DNA from: an uncultured Clostridia bacterium
GTDB taxonomy: Bacteria; Bacillota; Clostridia; Christensenellales; Pumilibacteraceae
Direction: 5' to 3'
Assembly: GCA_947581755.1 (NCBI GenBank)
Contig: CANPVN010000003.1
Span: 30,399-94,398, forward strand
DNA length: 64,000 nt
Numbering within the stretch: position 1 is the first letter of the stretch; the number at the start of each line of letters is the position of its first letter. The position numbers and the translations under genes are program-made. The notes under the pieces are model-generated. The model had not been told where the DNA came from and ran no database searches. It was given only the letters and a program-made list of their open reading frames with translations. Shown here piece by piece: positions 1-8,389 of the stretch.

Positions 1-1
1 T

Positions 2-3000
2 CCCAAGAATTTGGAGCAGATAGTTTATTTTGTTAACTTTATAGTTCTTGACCCCGGCGAGACCGATCTCGAATACAAGCAGATAATGACGGATGCGCAA
101 GTTCGTGAAGCGCAGGAAAAGTACGGAGCGAAGGCATTCCGAGTCGGCATGGGCGCGGAAGCCGTAAAAGAGATGCTCTCCAAAGTCGATGTAAAAGAAG
201 AGTACGAAAAGATAAGGAGTCTTGTAAACAGTTCTTCGGGACAGAAGAAATTGAAGGCGATAAAGCGTCTTGAAATTCTCGACGCCTTTAACCGCAGCGG
301 AAGCGATCCTTCCTGGATGGTACTTACCGTACTTCCCGTATTACCTCCCGAACTTCGCCCCATGGTTCAGTTGGACGGCGGCAGATTTGCGACTTCGGAT
401 CTTAACGATCTTTACAGACGAGTCATCAACAGAAACAACAGACTCAAGAAACTCATGGAACTCGGCGCGCCCGATATAATAGTGAGAAACGAGAAGAGAA
501 TGTTGCAAGAGGCTGTTGACGCGCTCATCGACAACGGAAGGAGAGGCAAAGCCATTTCCGGCGCAGGCAACCGAGAACTCAAATCCTTGTCGGGATTGTT
601 GCGAGGAAAACAGGGACGATTCAGGCAGAACCTTTTGGGAAAACGTGTAGACTACTCGGGACGTAGCGTTATAGTCGTAGGACCCGAACTTAAAATGTAT
701 CAATGCGGACTTCCCAAAGAGATGGCGTTGGAGCTTTTCAAGCCCTTTGTAATGCACGAGTTGGTTGCTCAAAGCAAATCTCAAAATATCAAGAGCGCGA
801 AGCGACTTGTAGAGAGGGGCGGAAAAGAAGTTTGGGGAATCCTCGAAAGCGTGATAAAAGAGCACCCCGTGCTTTTGAACCGTGCGCCCACACTTCACAG
901 ATTGGGAATCCAAGCGTTCGAGCCCGTACTTGTCGAAGGCAGAGCGATAAAACTTCATCCTTTGGCGTGCGGCGCCTTCAATGCGGACTTCGACGGCGAC
1001 CAGATGGCGGTACACGTACCTCTTTCGATAGAAGCGCAGGTTGAAGCAAGATTTTTGATGCTTGCCACCAATAATATACTGAAACTTTCCGACGGCAGAC
1101 CCGTATGTTCACCCACACAGGATATGGTCATAGGTTGTTATTATCTTACCATAGCGAAAGACGGAGACAAGGGCGAAGGAAACATTTATTGCGATGCCGA
1201 CGAGGCGAAGATGGCTTATGCCAACAAGGAAATAACCTTGCAGTCGAGGATATGGGTGCGTGTTACTCGTGAAATCGACGGCAAACCCGTAAACAAACGA
1301 ATAAAGACAACAGTCGGACGACTTATTTTCAACGAGATCATTCCTCAGGACTTGGGACTCAAACTTTACGAGGACGAGAACGGCAAGATAAAGAACGGAG
1401 ACGTAAACGATCCCTTTACTTTGGAAATCGACGCAGTTATAGACAAGTCTCAACTTCAGAAGATAGTCGATACGACTTTCAAAAAGAAGGGCGCGACCGA
1501 GACCGTAAAGGTTTTGGATAACATAAAGGCGTTGGGTTATAAATATTCCACCATCGGCTCTATCACGACCAGCGTCTTCGATATGCACATACCCGAGGAA
1601 AAGAAAGAGATCCTCGCAGAAGCGGAGAAGCGAGTTATAGCGATAGAAAAAGCATACGATCAAGGCTTTATGACCGAGGACGAGAAATATCGTCTTGTCG
1701 TATCCGAATGGTCCAAAGCCAACGACGACGTAACGAACGCGCTTAAAAAGACTCTCGACAAGTTTAATCCCATCAACATGATGGCTACGTCGGGCGCGCG
1801 TGGTAGCATGAAGCAGATAGCGCAGCTTTCGGGTATGAGAGGACTTATGACGAATCCTCAGGGAAAGACTTTGGAAACGCCCGTGCGTTCTTCCTTCCGA
1901 GAGGGACTTTCGGTGCTTGAATATTTCATATCTTCTCACGGCGGACGAAAAGGTTTGGCGGATACCGCGCTTAAAACCGCGGACTCGGGCTACCTTACAA
2001 GGCGACTTGTCGATGTATCTCAAGACGTTATCGTAAGAGAGGACGATTGCTGTAACGGCGGAGTCCCGGGCGGAATAGACACAACTGCCATTATGGAAGG
2101 AAATCAATCCATAGAAAGTCTCAAAGAGAGACTCATGGGCAGATATGCCGCCGAGGACGTTATCGACCCCACAACGGGCGAAGTAATCGTCGCGATGAAC
2201 AAGATGATAAGCGAAGCCGACGCAGAAAGGATAGAAAAACTCGGCATAACGAAGGTCAAGATAAGGACTGTGCTTACTTGCAGATCCAAGCACGGCGTTT
2301 GCGCAAAGTGTTACGGAAAAGACATGTCGGGCTCGACCAAGGTTCGTATAGGAGAGGCTGTCGGTATAATAGCCGCTCAAAGTATAGGCGAACCCGGTAC
2401 ACAGCTTACGATGCGTACCTTCCATACAGGCGGCGTCGCCGCGGCTGATGATATAACCCGAGGTCTCCCGAGAGTCGAAGAATTGTTCGAAGCGCGTAAG
2501 CCCAAGGGCGTTGCGATAATCGCAGAGCACGGCGGCAGAGTGAGAGTCGTGGAAAAGGACGGAAGGCGAGATGTAATCATCACCAAAGATGATGAGAAAG
2601 AGGAGAGTTATTCCATTCCTTACAGCGCGAGACTTGCCGCGGGAATAAAAGACGGCGCGGTGATCTTGAGCGGAGATCCCATTACCGAAGGACCTATCAA
2701 TCCTCACGATATATTGAGAACCAAGGGTCGAAAGGCTGTACAGGAATATATTCTTAAAGAAGTCCAATCCGTTTATCGTTCTCAAGGCGTGCAGATAAAC
2801 GATAAGCACATAGAAGTCATCGTAAGACAGATGCTCAAGAAAGTCAAGGTAGAGGACAGCGGCGACGCGGATTTGTTGCCGGGCGACATGATAGATCTTG
2901 CCGCATTCGACGAAGCGAACGAAGCCGCAATGGAAAATTACGGCAGACCCGGCGTAGCAAAGCACGTGCTTTTGGGTATCACCAAGGCGGCGCTTGCCAC

Positions 3001-3217
3001 CGACTCCTTCTTGTCGGCGGCGTCTTTCCAAGAGACGGCAAGAGTGCTTACCGAAGCCGCTATCAAGAATAAAGTGGATCCTCTTATGGGACTTAAAGAG
3101 AACGTCATCATAGGAAAACTCATTCCCGCAGGAACGGGTATGAAGAAGTACAAGGACATCTCGTTTATCGAGGCGGGCAAGAATACCGATTCCGAGGATA
3201 CTACCGAAAGCGTTTGA
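2..3217 (+). CDS. rpoC: DNA-directed RNA polymerase beta' subunit, 5'-truncated
   Basis: Catalytic beta' subunit of RNA polymerase. The reading frame is already open at the first bases of the window, so the N-terminus with its zinc ribbon is missing and about 1071 residues remain. The metal-binding active-site loop [12 protein letters not shown] is encoded near bases 980-1015. The second zinc site is visible as [13 protein letters not shown], with an upstream paired Cys (DDCCNGG). The trigger-loop region ([19 protein letters not shown]) lies near bases 2380-2430. The C-terminus is of ordinary length. rpoB is expected immediately upstream, outside the window. A strong hairpin terminator follows 55 bases after the stop. 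Identification is certain; only the true start cannot be seen. Confidence 0.98.
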   Translation, partial: PKNLEQIVYFVNFIVLDPGETDLEYKQIMTDAQVREAQEKYGAKAFRVGMGAEAVKEMLSKVDVKEEYEKIRSLVNSSSGQKKLKAIKRLEILDAFNRSGSDPSWMVLTVLPVLPPELRPMVQLDGGRFATSDLNDLYRRVINRNNRLKKLMELGAPDIIVRNEKRMLQEAVDALIDNGRRGKAISGAGNRELKSLSGLLRGKQGRFRQNLLGKRVDYSGRSVIVVGPELKMYQCGLPKEMALELFKPFVMHELVAQSKSQNIKSAKRLVERGGKEVWGILESVIKEHPVLLNRAPTLHRLGIQAFEPVLVEGRAIKLHPLACGAFNADFDGDQMAVHVPLSIEAQVEARFLMLATNNILKLSDGRPVCSPTQDMVIGCYYLTIAKDGDKGEGNIYCDADEAKMAYANKEITLQSRIWVRVTREIDGKPVNKRIKTTVGRLIFNEIIPQDLGLKLYEDENGKIKNGDVNDPFTLEIDAVIDKSQLQKIVDTTFKKKGATETVKVLDNIKALGYKYSTIGSITTSVFDMHIPEEKKEILAEAEKRVIAIEKAYDQGFMTEDEKYRLVVSEWSKANDDVTNALKKTLDKFNPINMMATSGARGSMKQIAQLSGMRGLMTNPQGKTLETPVRSSFREGLSVLEYFISSHGGRKGLADTALKTADSGYLTRRLVDVSQDVIVREDDCCNGGVPGGIDTTAIMEGNQSIESLKERLMGRYAAEDVIDPTTGEVIVAMNKMISEADAERIEKLGITKVKIRTVLTCRSKHGVCAKCYGKDMSGSTKVRIGEAVGIIAAQSIGEPGTQLTMRTFHTGGVAAADDITRGLPRVEELFEARKPKGVAIIAEHGGRVRVVEKDGRRDVIITKDDEKEESYSIPYSARLAAGIKDGAVILSGDPITEGPINPHDILRTKGRKAVQEYILKEVQSVYRSQGVQINDKHIEVIVRQMLKKVKVEDSGDADLLPGDMIDLAAFDEANEAAMENYGRPGVAKHVLLGITKAALATDSFLSAASFQETARVLTEAAIKNKVDPLMGLKENVIIGKLIPAGTGMKKYKDISFIEAGKNTDSEDTTESV

Positions 3218-3272
3218 TCGACGGATTTGACCCTTCCCGACAATAAATCAAGTATTTCATTTTGAATATCTT

Positions 3273-3308
3273 AAAAAAACGCAAGAGAAAATCTTGCGTT
3301 TTTTTTAC
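3273..3308 (+). terminator. Rho-independent terminator after rpoC
   Basis: Stem AAAACGCAAGA / TCTTGCGTTTT around a short A-rich loop, followed by an eight-T run. It closes the rpo operon. A-rich and T-rich flanks on both sides could let it work in both directions. Confidence 0.9.
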
Positions 3309-3377
3309 GATACACCGTTACCGTTCGGATTTATAAGACCGATTCGGCAAAATCACAGTTTGGCTTGTTTCCGCTTT

Positions 3378-3611
3378 CTATTTGAAATCTATATCCAAAT
3401 CTTCGCTTTGAAATATAGGGTCGGAAAAGAACTTTTGGGGCGTTACATCCAATGTTCTCAAAAGAATAAGCAGCGTCCTCGGATATATATCCTTGAGTAA
3501 CGAACAAAATTTCAGTACGAAATATTTAGCAATCGAACGGATCTGAATTTGTGATTCCTTTATAGCGGTAAGCAAAAAAGCGGATAATCGGGTTTTATAT
3601 TTTGCAGTGAT
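3378..3611 (-). pseudogene. Possible remnant of an XRE-type helix-turn-helix regulator
   Basis: A stop-free minus-strand stretch of about 78 codons without a convincing start or ribosome site. Its translation resembles the C-terminal half of an XRE (Cro/CI) helix-turn-helix domain and tail: the segment YPRTLLILLRTLDVTPQKFF matches the common pattern P-S-L-x-T-L-x-x-L-x-x-A-L-D-V-x-P-x-x-F-F. The part that should form the recognition helix is degraded, and a stop closes the frame upstream at 3612-3614. It lies alone between the rpoC terminator and a lipoprotein promoter. I read it as a decayed gene end, but a chance frame is possible. The rest of 3309-3680 shows nothing I can name. Confidence 0.3.
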
Positions 3612-3680
3612 TTAAAATAATATTGAGTTTATTTTTTAAGGAATAAATATGCGACGAAAGTAAAACTTATTAATTTGCAA

Positions 3681-3709
3681 TTGACAAATATTATAAGATA
3701 TGATATTCT
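3681..3709 (+). promoter_or_regulatory. Sigma-A promoter for small lipoprotein gene
   Basis: TTGACA at 3681-3686, 17-base spacer, TATTCT at 3704-3709; start codon 33 bases further on. The -35 box is perfect, the -10 box matches 4 of 6. Confidence 0.6.
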
Positions 3710-3741
3710 TTATATATTACTTAAGAAAGGAGAGTGGATTT

Positions 3742-4068
3742 ATGAAAAACAAAAATAAGATTTTATCCATCATTGTTGCGTCTGTACTTTGTGCAATGCT
3801 TATATTATGTACGGCATGCGTTCCATCAAGCCGTTGGGAAGTGACATTGGATTACGATACCACACGAGGAACTGTTGAGCTTTCCCCCATGGAGGATGAT
3901 TTTATATATTATGAAGGCACGGAGATAACAGTTACGGTATCGGCAAATCCCGGTTATGTTGCTTCGAAAATTTATCTCGATGGTGCGTTGAAAGAAAAGC
4001 AATTCACTTTTACGATAACGAGCAATGTTCGAATAACGGTGGAGTTTGATCTTGCTACAGAAAGTTGA
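3742..4068 (+). CDS. Small lipoprotein with one divergent InlB-type repeat
   Basis: A 108-residue exported lipoprotein of unknown function. The N-terminus has basic residues, a hydrophobic stretch and a lipobox-like end CTAC with Cys26 as the presumed lipid-modified residue. The rest is a single beta domain resembling the divergent InlB B-repeat: GTVELSP..., a GTEITVTVSANPGY core and a final VRITVEF strand. The ATG at 3742 is chosen over an in-frame ATG at 3700 because AAAGGAG sits nine bases upstream and the signal peptide begins there. It has its own promoter and a terminator downstream (4198-4231), so it is monocistronic. It may be a small relative of the three larger repeat lipoproteins in this window; no ligand is indicated. 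Confidence 0.75.
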   Translation: MKNKNKILSIIVASVLCAMLILCTACVPSSRWEVTLDYDTTRGTVELSPMEDDFIYYEGTEITVTVSANPGYVASKIYLDGALKEKQFTFTITSNVRITVEFDLATES

Positions 4069-4197
4069 TTTCATTCTTAATGACCAATATTTTAATTAGA
4101 CTTATTGTAATTGTTATTGGAAGCAATATTAAACAAAGAAGCATATTATGAATACAACAATGTAATGAAAAAGCGGCGACTTGATAGACCTTACGCC

Positions 4198-4231
4198 AAA
4201 AGCCGAGAGAATCAATTTCTCTCGGCTTTTT
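4198..4231 (+). terminator. Rho-independent terminator
   Basis: AAGCCGAGAGAA / TTTCTCTCGGCTT perfect stem with a four-base loop and a following T run. It ends the small lipoprotein transcript. The rest of 4069-4404 holds only the next promoter. Confidence 0.88.
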
Positions 4232-4342
4232 GCAACTTTCGGATATTGTTCGCTTCGGCGGAAACAGACAAGGTCTTTAGGTTTTATATAATCCCATATT
4301 GTAAAATTGTAGAAAAGTTGGTATTATTTTTGGAAAATATAC

Positions 4343-4371
4343 TTGACAATATAAATTGAATATGATATTGT
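4343..4371 (+). promoter_or_regulatory. Sigma-A promoter for large lipoprotein
   Basis: TTGACA 4343-4348, 17-base spacer, TATTGT 4366-4371, then 33 bases to the start codon with GGGGAGAG as ribosome site. Layout is nearly the same as the promoter of the preceding lipoprotein gene. Confidence 0.65.
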
Positions 4372-4404
4372 AGAGACAACAAAATTTTTTATGGGGAGAG
4401 GTAT

Positions 4405-7400
4405 ATGAAAACAAAAAAATATTTTTCGGTTGCTTTGGTGATTGTCTTGATTTTTGCGATTGCGGTGTTTTCGGCGTGCGTAAATGAAGGCAAGGCGTCA
4501 ACGGTGACTTTTGTGGGCGCAGATGTTGCGTCCGTCGAAGTGGAAAGCGGAAAAGCGATGACAAAACCTTCGGATCCGACTCGGGAAGGTTATGATTTCG
4601 AGGGTTGGTTTACCGCAGAGGGTAAGGAGTGGAATTTTGATGATCCCGTAGAGAGCGACATGACTTTGACCGCGCATTGGGAAGCAAAACATTACACGAT
4701 AACGCTCTCGTTGAACGGCGGAACATTGGACGGCGGCTCGACAGAGGTGGAGGTGGTGTATGATGAAAATTACACGCTTCCCGTACCTTCTATGGGAGAC
4801 ATTCGATTTATGGGTTGGACGATCGACAATACCGCGGTAACCGATCTTGAAGGAAAGTCATTGACTTCGTATAAATTCGCAAGAAATTCGACGGCGATCG
4901 CGTCCTGGACTTTTACGCAAAAGAGCGGATTTATATATCAACTCAATAAAGACGACACTCTTACCGTAACGGCGGCGGGCGGTTTCGCTTATGACGAAAA
5001 TCTCAAATTCGAGTCCGAAATAGAGGGCAAGAAGGTTTCCGCAATAGGAGATATGAGCAAACTCACCGCAAGAGAAGTGACTGTTCCCGAAAGCGTTGAG
5101 AAAATTGCCGACGGAGCCTTCGAAAACAATATTTATTTGCGTGAAATGGATTTGTCGGCATTTAAGGGAACCATAGGCGATCGCGCTTTTACAGGCAGCA
5201 GACTCCGTTATATCGATCTCGGCGGAACCGTTTCTATAGGAGATAACGCCTTTGTGAATACCAATCTTGCTTTGCTTTATGTGCCTTCGAGCGTAACTTC
5301 CGTAGGCGCGGGCGCTTTTGACAGCGCAGACCTTGTTGAAATAGGCTTCGAAGCGAATTTTCCCGCTCTCGGAGAAAGGGTGTTCGGAGACGGTACCCGT
5401 AACGGTGATGACGGATCCGTCACTATCATAGCGTCCGAAAAAGCGTGGGATGCTCTTGTTGCGACTCAAGCCGAGAACTTGACTTTTGCCCAAAAGGTAG
5501 AGGCGGCGACAGGCGTTCAAAAAGCCTCTCTGTTCACCTGGACGGATTCGATGATTGCCGAAGGAAAAGAAGTTAAAGGTCGTTACGAAGGCGACGTTCT
5601 TGTCTATATGGGAATGGGATTGAATGCCGTTATCGCAGACGGAAACGCAATGTCTTTGGAGTCGGTATTTGACGGCAAAGAAAGTTGCGATCATATTTAT
5701 GATTTTTCCGACGGAAAGAAAACTGTTTATCTCGACAGAAATTCCAAAACGACGACGTTGCTCGAAGCAAACGAGAACGGCGAAGTAATTAAAGATAACG
5801 TTTTGTATGATTATATAGGTTCGTCGCTTACATACAAGATTCCCGACAACATTACCGCGATCGCAGGCGGCGCGGGACAGTTGAATTACGATGTACGATT
5901 CCTTATCTTGGGAGACAACGTTACATCGGTAGGCAGTTTTGCTTTCAGTTCGGGACAGTTGTTCGGCATTTCGATCGGTAAAAACGTGCAAGAGATTGCC
6001 GATTATGCTTTCTTCGATCAGAATTATTTGACTCAACTCATATTCTGCGGTTCCGAAAAGGCTCCTCATATCGGGCAAGCGGCGTTCTCGGTATTTGTTA
6101 CGGGCGGTTATGCTCCTTTCACGCTCAATCAAATGGCGCAATACGGAGTGTCTGTAAAGATTTATCTTGAAAAAGAGGTACAAAGCTATGATTTCGAATC
6201 CTGGCAATACGTTCCCGGCGAAGGCGCGATATTTATGGACGCGCTTAACGCATCTTTGGAAGGACTCAACCTTGTAAAAGTCGGTTACGAGGGCGACAGC
6301 GAAGAGGATTATAAAGATGCAAGTTATCTCACTGCCGATTTTACGACTTTCAGAACGAGCGGTTTTGTGGCTAAAGATACCGTTTATAGCGGAGATCTCG
6401 GAACGATTACCATGAGCGGCGCGGATAACGGCTATGCGTATATCGATTTCGATGAGGACAGCGGATACAGCGGCAGCAGTTATTTGTATTTCAGCGGTAT
6501 GCCCGGATACAGTTTCAGCTATTCCGACGACGAATCCGTACCCCTCAGAATACAGGTATTTACAGGTTTTGACACAGAGGGTCTCAAGAGTACTCTTGTT
6601 TACGGACAGTTCAAAGAAGGAGAACTTGTCCTGAGAGGCGCCGAAGCGGGTACTTACGGAAAAATCAAAGAGGACTATTTCATTATCGACGGTTACGGTG
6701 GAATTTCTTATCATAAAGCGGACGGTAGCGTAGAAGAGGGAAGTTATACGTTAAGCGGCAATACGCTTAATATCCGAGGTATAGACGGAGTTTCGACTCT
6801 TACAGTGGATTTCGAAAAGCAAGAAATCACCTTCGGAGGCAATACCCTTTACGCTCTCGGTGAGGAAGCGGGAGTATATTATGACCTTGCGCACAGAGCA
6901 AAACTCGAACTCGACGGAGTTTCGTACATGGACAGAATTGCCGACGAAGAAAGCGGCGAAAGCGCCACTATTTATTATTCGGGAACCATGACGCTTTTAT
7001 ATAACGGCAAGACCGAAACTCTCGGATATATAATCAACGGAACAAAACTTTCCTTCATTCTCGACGGAGTAAATAAGGAATGGACTTTCAGCAGAACTTC
7101 CGCGCATATCGTCAGCGGCTATTATGACGAAAATTATACATATTATCTCGAGTTCGGAGAGGAAGAGCCGGGTCTCAAAGATACTTTTACGAACGGAAGC
7201 AGTTCGTTGACTCTTGACGGATTCTTTACGGCAACTTTGGATGATAAAGAATACGGCTATTTCATATTCGAACAAAGTTTGCTGTTGTTCGACAACGAAA
7301 ACGTGACAATTTACAATCTCGATACAGACGCAAAAACCTTTGCCGTAGCGAATGCGCCCGAAGCGGGAATGTATTATGTAAACACCTCTGCCGATTACAG

Positions 7401-8100
7401 ATTGTTTATAGACGGCAAAGGCTCGCTCCTGTATGACAACGGCAGTTACAATATCGGAACATATTCTTATGATGCGGCTACGAAGCAGTTAGACGCTTGG
7501 ATAGGCAACAAAGAGAACGCTACTCAAAAGGGCAATCTCGACACACAAAGCGGTTGCGGTATGATCTCTTATTACAGCGGATACAGCGATACGATAATGG
7601 CAATAAGCAAACAACCTTTTACAAGAATTTTATCGTATAAGACCGTAAGAGTTTATTTTACGGACGGAGACGGAATAACTTCCGAAAGCCCGAGTTTCGA
7701 CGCTTATGTAAGCAATAATATGTTGTTTATATCCACTTACGGAGCGCCCGTTGCGATATACGATCTTTCTTCCGCAGAACTTACCTTCGAATACATTTAC
7801 AAGACCGCGCGCATAGAAGTGAAGGTTCGAAAGCAAGACGATTCTTACAGCGTGGAACTCGCCTTTAAGTGCGCTTCTGTCGAGACGATCCAAGCGACCG
7901 TGGACGGAGAATCCAAGTCGTTGATATTCTGTTGGTTGAATGACGAAAAGACGGAACTCGGTATATACGAGAACGAAAGTTGGCAGAGCAATGTGGTTTG
8001 CGGTAAGGTAGAGTGGGACGCTTCGAAAACCTCGTTTACGATAGGCGGTTACAGAGTGAGCGGTTATCCCTCTGATGTTACCATAAGCACAATCGAATAA
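4405..8100 (+). CDS. Large surface lipoprotein with InlB and BspA-type leucine-rich repeats
   Basis: A 1231-residue lipoprotein. It starts with a signal peptide ending VFSAC (Cys25 lipidation). Residues about 30-90 form a Listeria-Bacteroides (InlB B-type) repeat with the GYDFEGW core; a second, weaker one follows. Residues about 195-320 and 460-560 are BspA-type leucine-rich repeats (units such as VPESVEKIADGAF and YVPSSVTSVGAGAF). From about residue 660 onwards lie degenerate copies of a module with a D-G-x-G ... Y ... G-x-Y core (for example IDGYGGISYHKADG), also found in the 1997-residue protein at 40217. Such proteins are usually surface adhesins or ligand binders, but no substrate can be inferred. 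Own promoter and terminator, so monocistronic. No enzyme motif or sortase signal was seen. Confidence 0.8.
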   Translation: MKTKKYFSVALVIVLIFAIAVFSACVNEGKASTVTFVGADVASVEVESGKAMTKPSDPTREGYDFEGWFTAEGKEWNFDDPVESDMTLTAHWEAKHYTITLSLNGGTLDGGSTEVEVVYDENYTLPVPSMGDIRFMGWTIDNTAVTDLEGKSLTSYKFARNSTAIASWTFTQKSGFIYQLNKDDTLTVTAAGGFAYDENLKFESEIEGKKVSAIGDMSKLTAREVTVPESVEKIADGAFENNIYLREMDLSAFKGTIGDRAFTGSRLRYIDLGGTVSIGDNAFVNTNLALLYVPSSVTSVGAGAFDSADLVEIGFEANFPALGERVFGDGTRNGDDGSVTIIASEKAWDALVATQAENLTFAQKVEAATGVQKASLFTWTDSMIAEGKEVKGRYEGDVLVYMGMGLNAVIADGNAMSLESVFDGKESCDHIYDFSDGKKTVYLDRNSKTTTLLEANENGEVIKDNVLYDYIGSSLTYKIPDNITAIAGGAGQLNYDVRFLILGDNVTSVGSFAFSSGQLFGISIGKNVQEIADYAFFDQNYLTQLIFCGSEKAPHIGQAAFSVFVTGGYAPFTLNQMAQYGVSVKIYLEKEVQSYDFESWQYVPGEGAIFMDALNASLEGLNLVKVGYEGDSEEDYKDASYLTADFTTFRTSGFVAKDTVYSGDLGTITMSGADNGYAYIDFDEDSGYSGSSYLYFSGMPGYSFSYSDDESVPLRIQVFTGFDTEGLKSTLVYGQFKEGELVLRGAEAGTYGKIKEDYFIIDGYGGISYHKADGSVEEGSYTLSGNTLNIRGIDGVSTLTVDFEKQEITFGGNTLYALGEEAGVYYDLAHRAKLELDGVSYMDRIADEESGESATIYYSGTMTLLYNGKTETLGYIINGTKLSFILDGVNKEWTFSRTSAHIVSGYYDENYTYYLEFGEEEPGLKDTFTNGSSSLTLDGFFTATLDDKEYGYFIFEQSLLLFDNENVTIYNLDTDAKTFAVANAPEAGMYYVNTSADYRLFIDGKGSLLYDNGSYNIGTYSYDAATKQLDAWIGNKENATQKGNLDTQSGCGMISYYSGYSDTIMAISKQPFTRILSYKTVRVYFTDGDGITSESPSFDAYVSNNMLFISTYGAPVAIYDLSSAELTFEYIYKTARIEVKVRKQDDSYSVELAFKCASVETIQATVDGESKSLIFCWLNDEKTELGIYENESWQSNVVCGKVEWDASKTSFTIGGYRVSGYPSDVTISTIE

Positions 8101-8119
8101 TCGAAACCATAACGTGTAA

Positions 8120-8160
8120 CAAAACGCGCCTTCGAGGGAACTCTTCGAGGACGCGTTTTT
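8120..8160 (+). terminator. Rho-independent terminator
   Basis: AAAACGCG and CGCGTTTT arms enclose an imperfect CCTTCGAG...TCGAGGA inner stem, followed by further T residues. It ends the large lipoprotein transcript. 8161-8340 holds nothing else recognisable. Confidence 0.75.
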
Positions 8161-8342
8161 CGTTTTCGGAAGGCTTTTCTTTTCAGAATAAATCGGAGTA
8201 TCAAACCTTGAAATTTTAAAATTCGGCAAAGTGTTTTTTTATTCGCATAAAGCAAAAATTGAAAAAACGGCACCATAAGCATTTGTTTTGATATTTTAAC
8301 GGAACTTTTCGCTTTCTTTTGCAAGCAATATAAGCAATAATA

Positions 8343-8371
8343 TTGACAATCGAAAAAAATTAAGTTATAAT
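8343..8371 (+). promoter_or_regulatory. Consensus sigma-A promoter for P-type ATPase operon
   Basis: TTGACA 8343-8348, 17-base spacer, TATAAT 8366-8371: a perfect consensus promoter. The leader is only about 12 bases, with GGAGGG immediately before the ATG at 8390. Confidence 0.9.
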
Positions 8372-8389
8372 AAAAAGAATGGAGGGTAT

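Noticed and set aside
1109..3031. Long open frame on the minus strand opposite rpoC (about 640 codons)
   Set aside because: Antisense shadow of a highly conserved gene; composition is unlike a protein of this genome and it has no ribosome site.
4111..4359. Short plus-strand frame between the two lipoprotein genes
   Set aside because: It runs through a terminator hairpin and the next promoter and has no ribosome site.
4858..6714. Long minus-strand frame opposite the 1231-residue lipoprotein
   Set aside because: Shadow frame caused by repetitive codon use; no start signal or recognisable domain.
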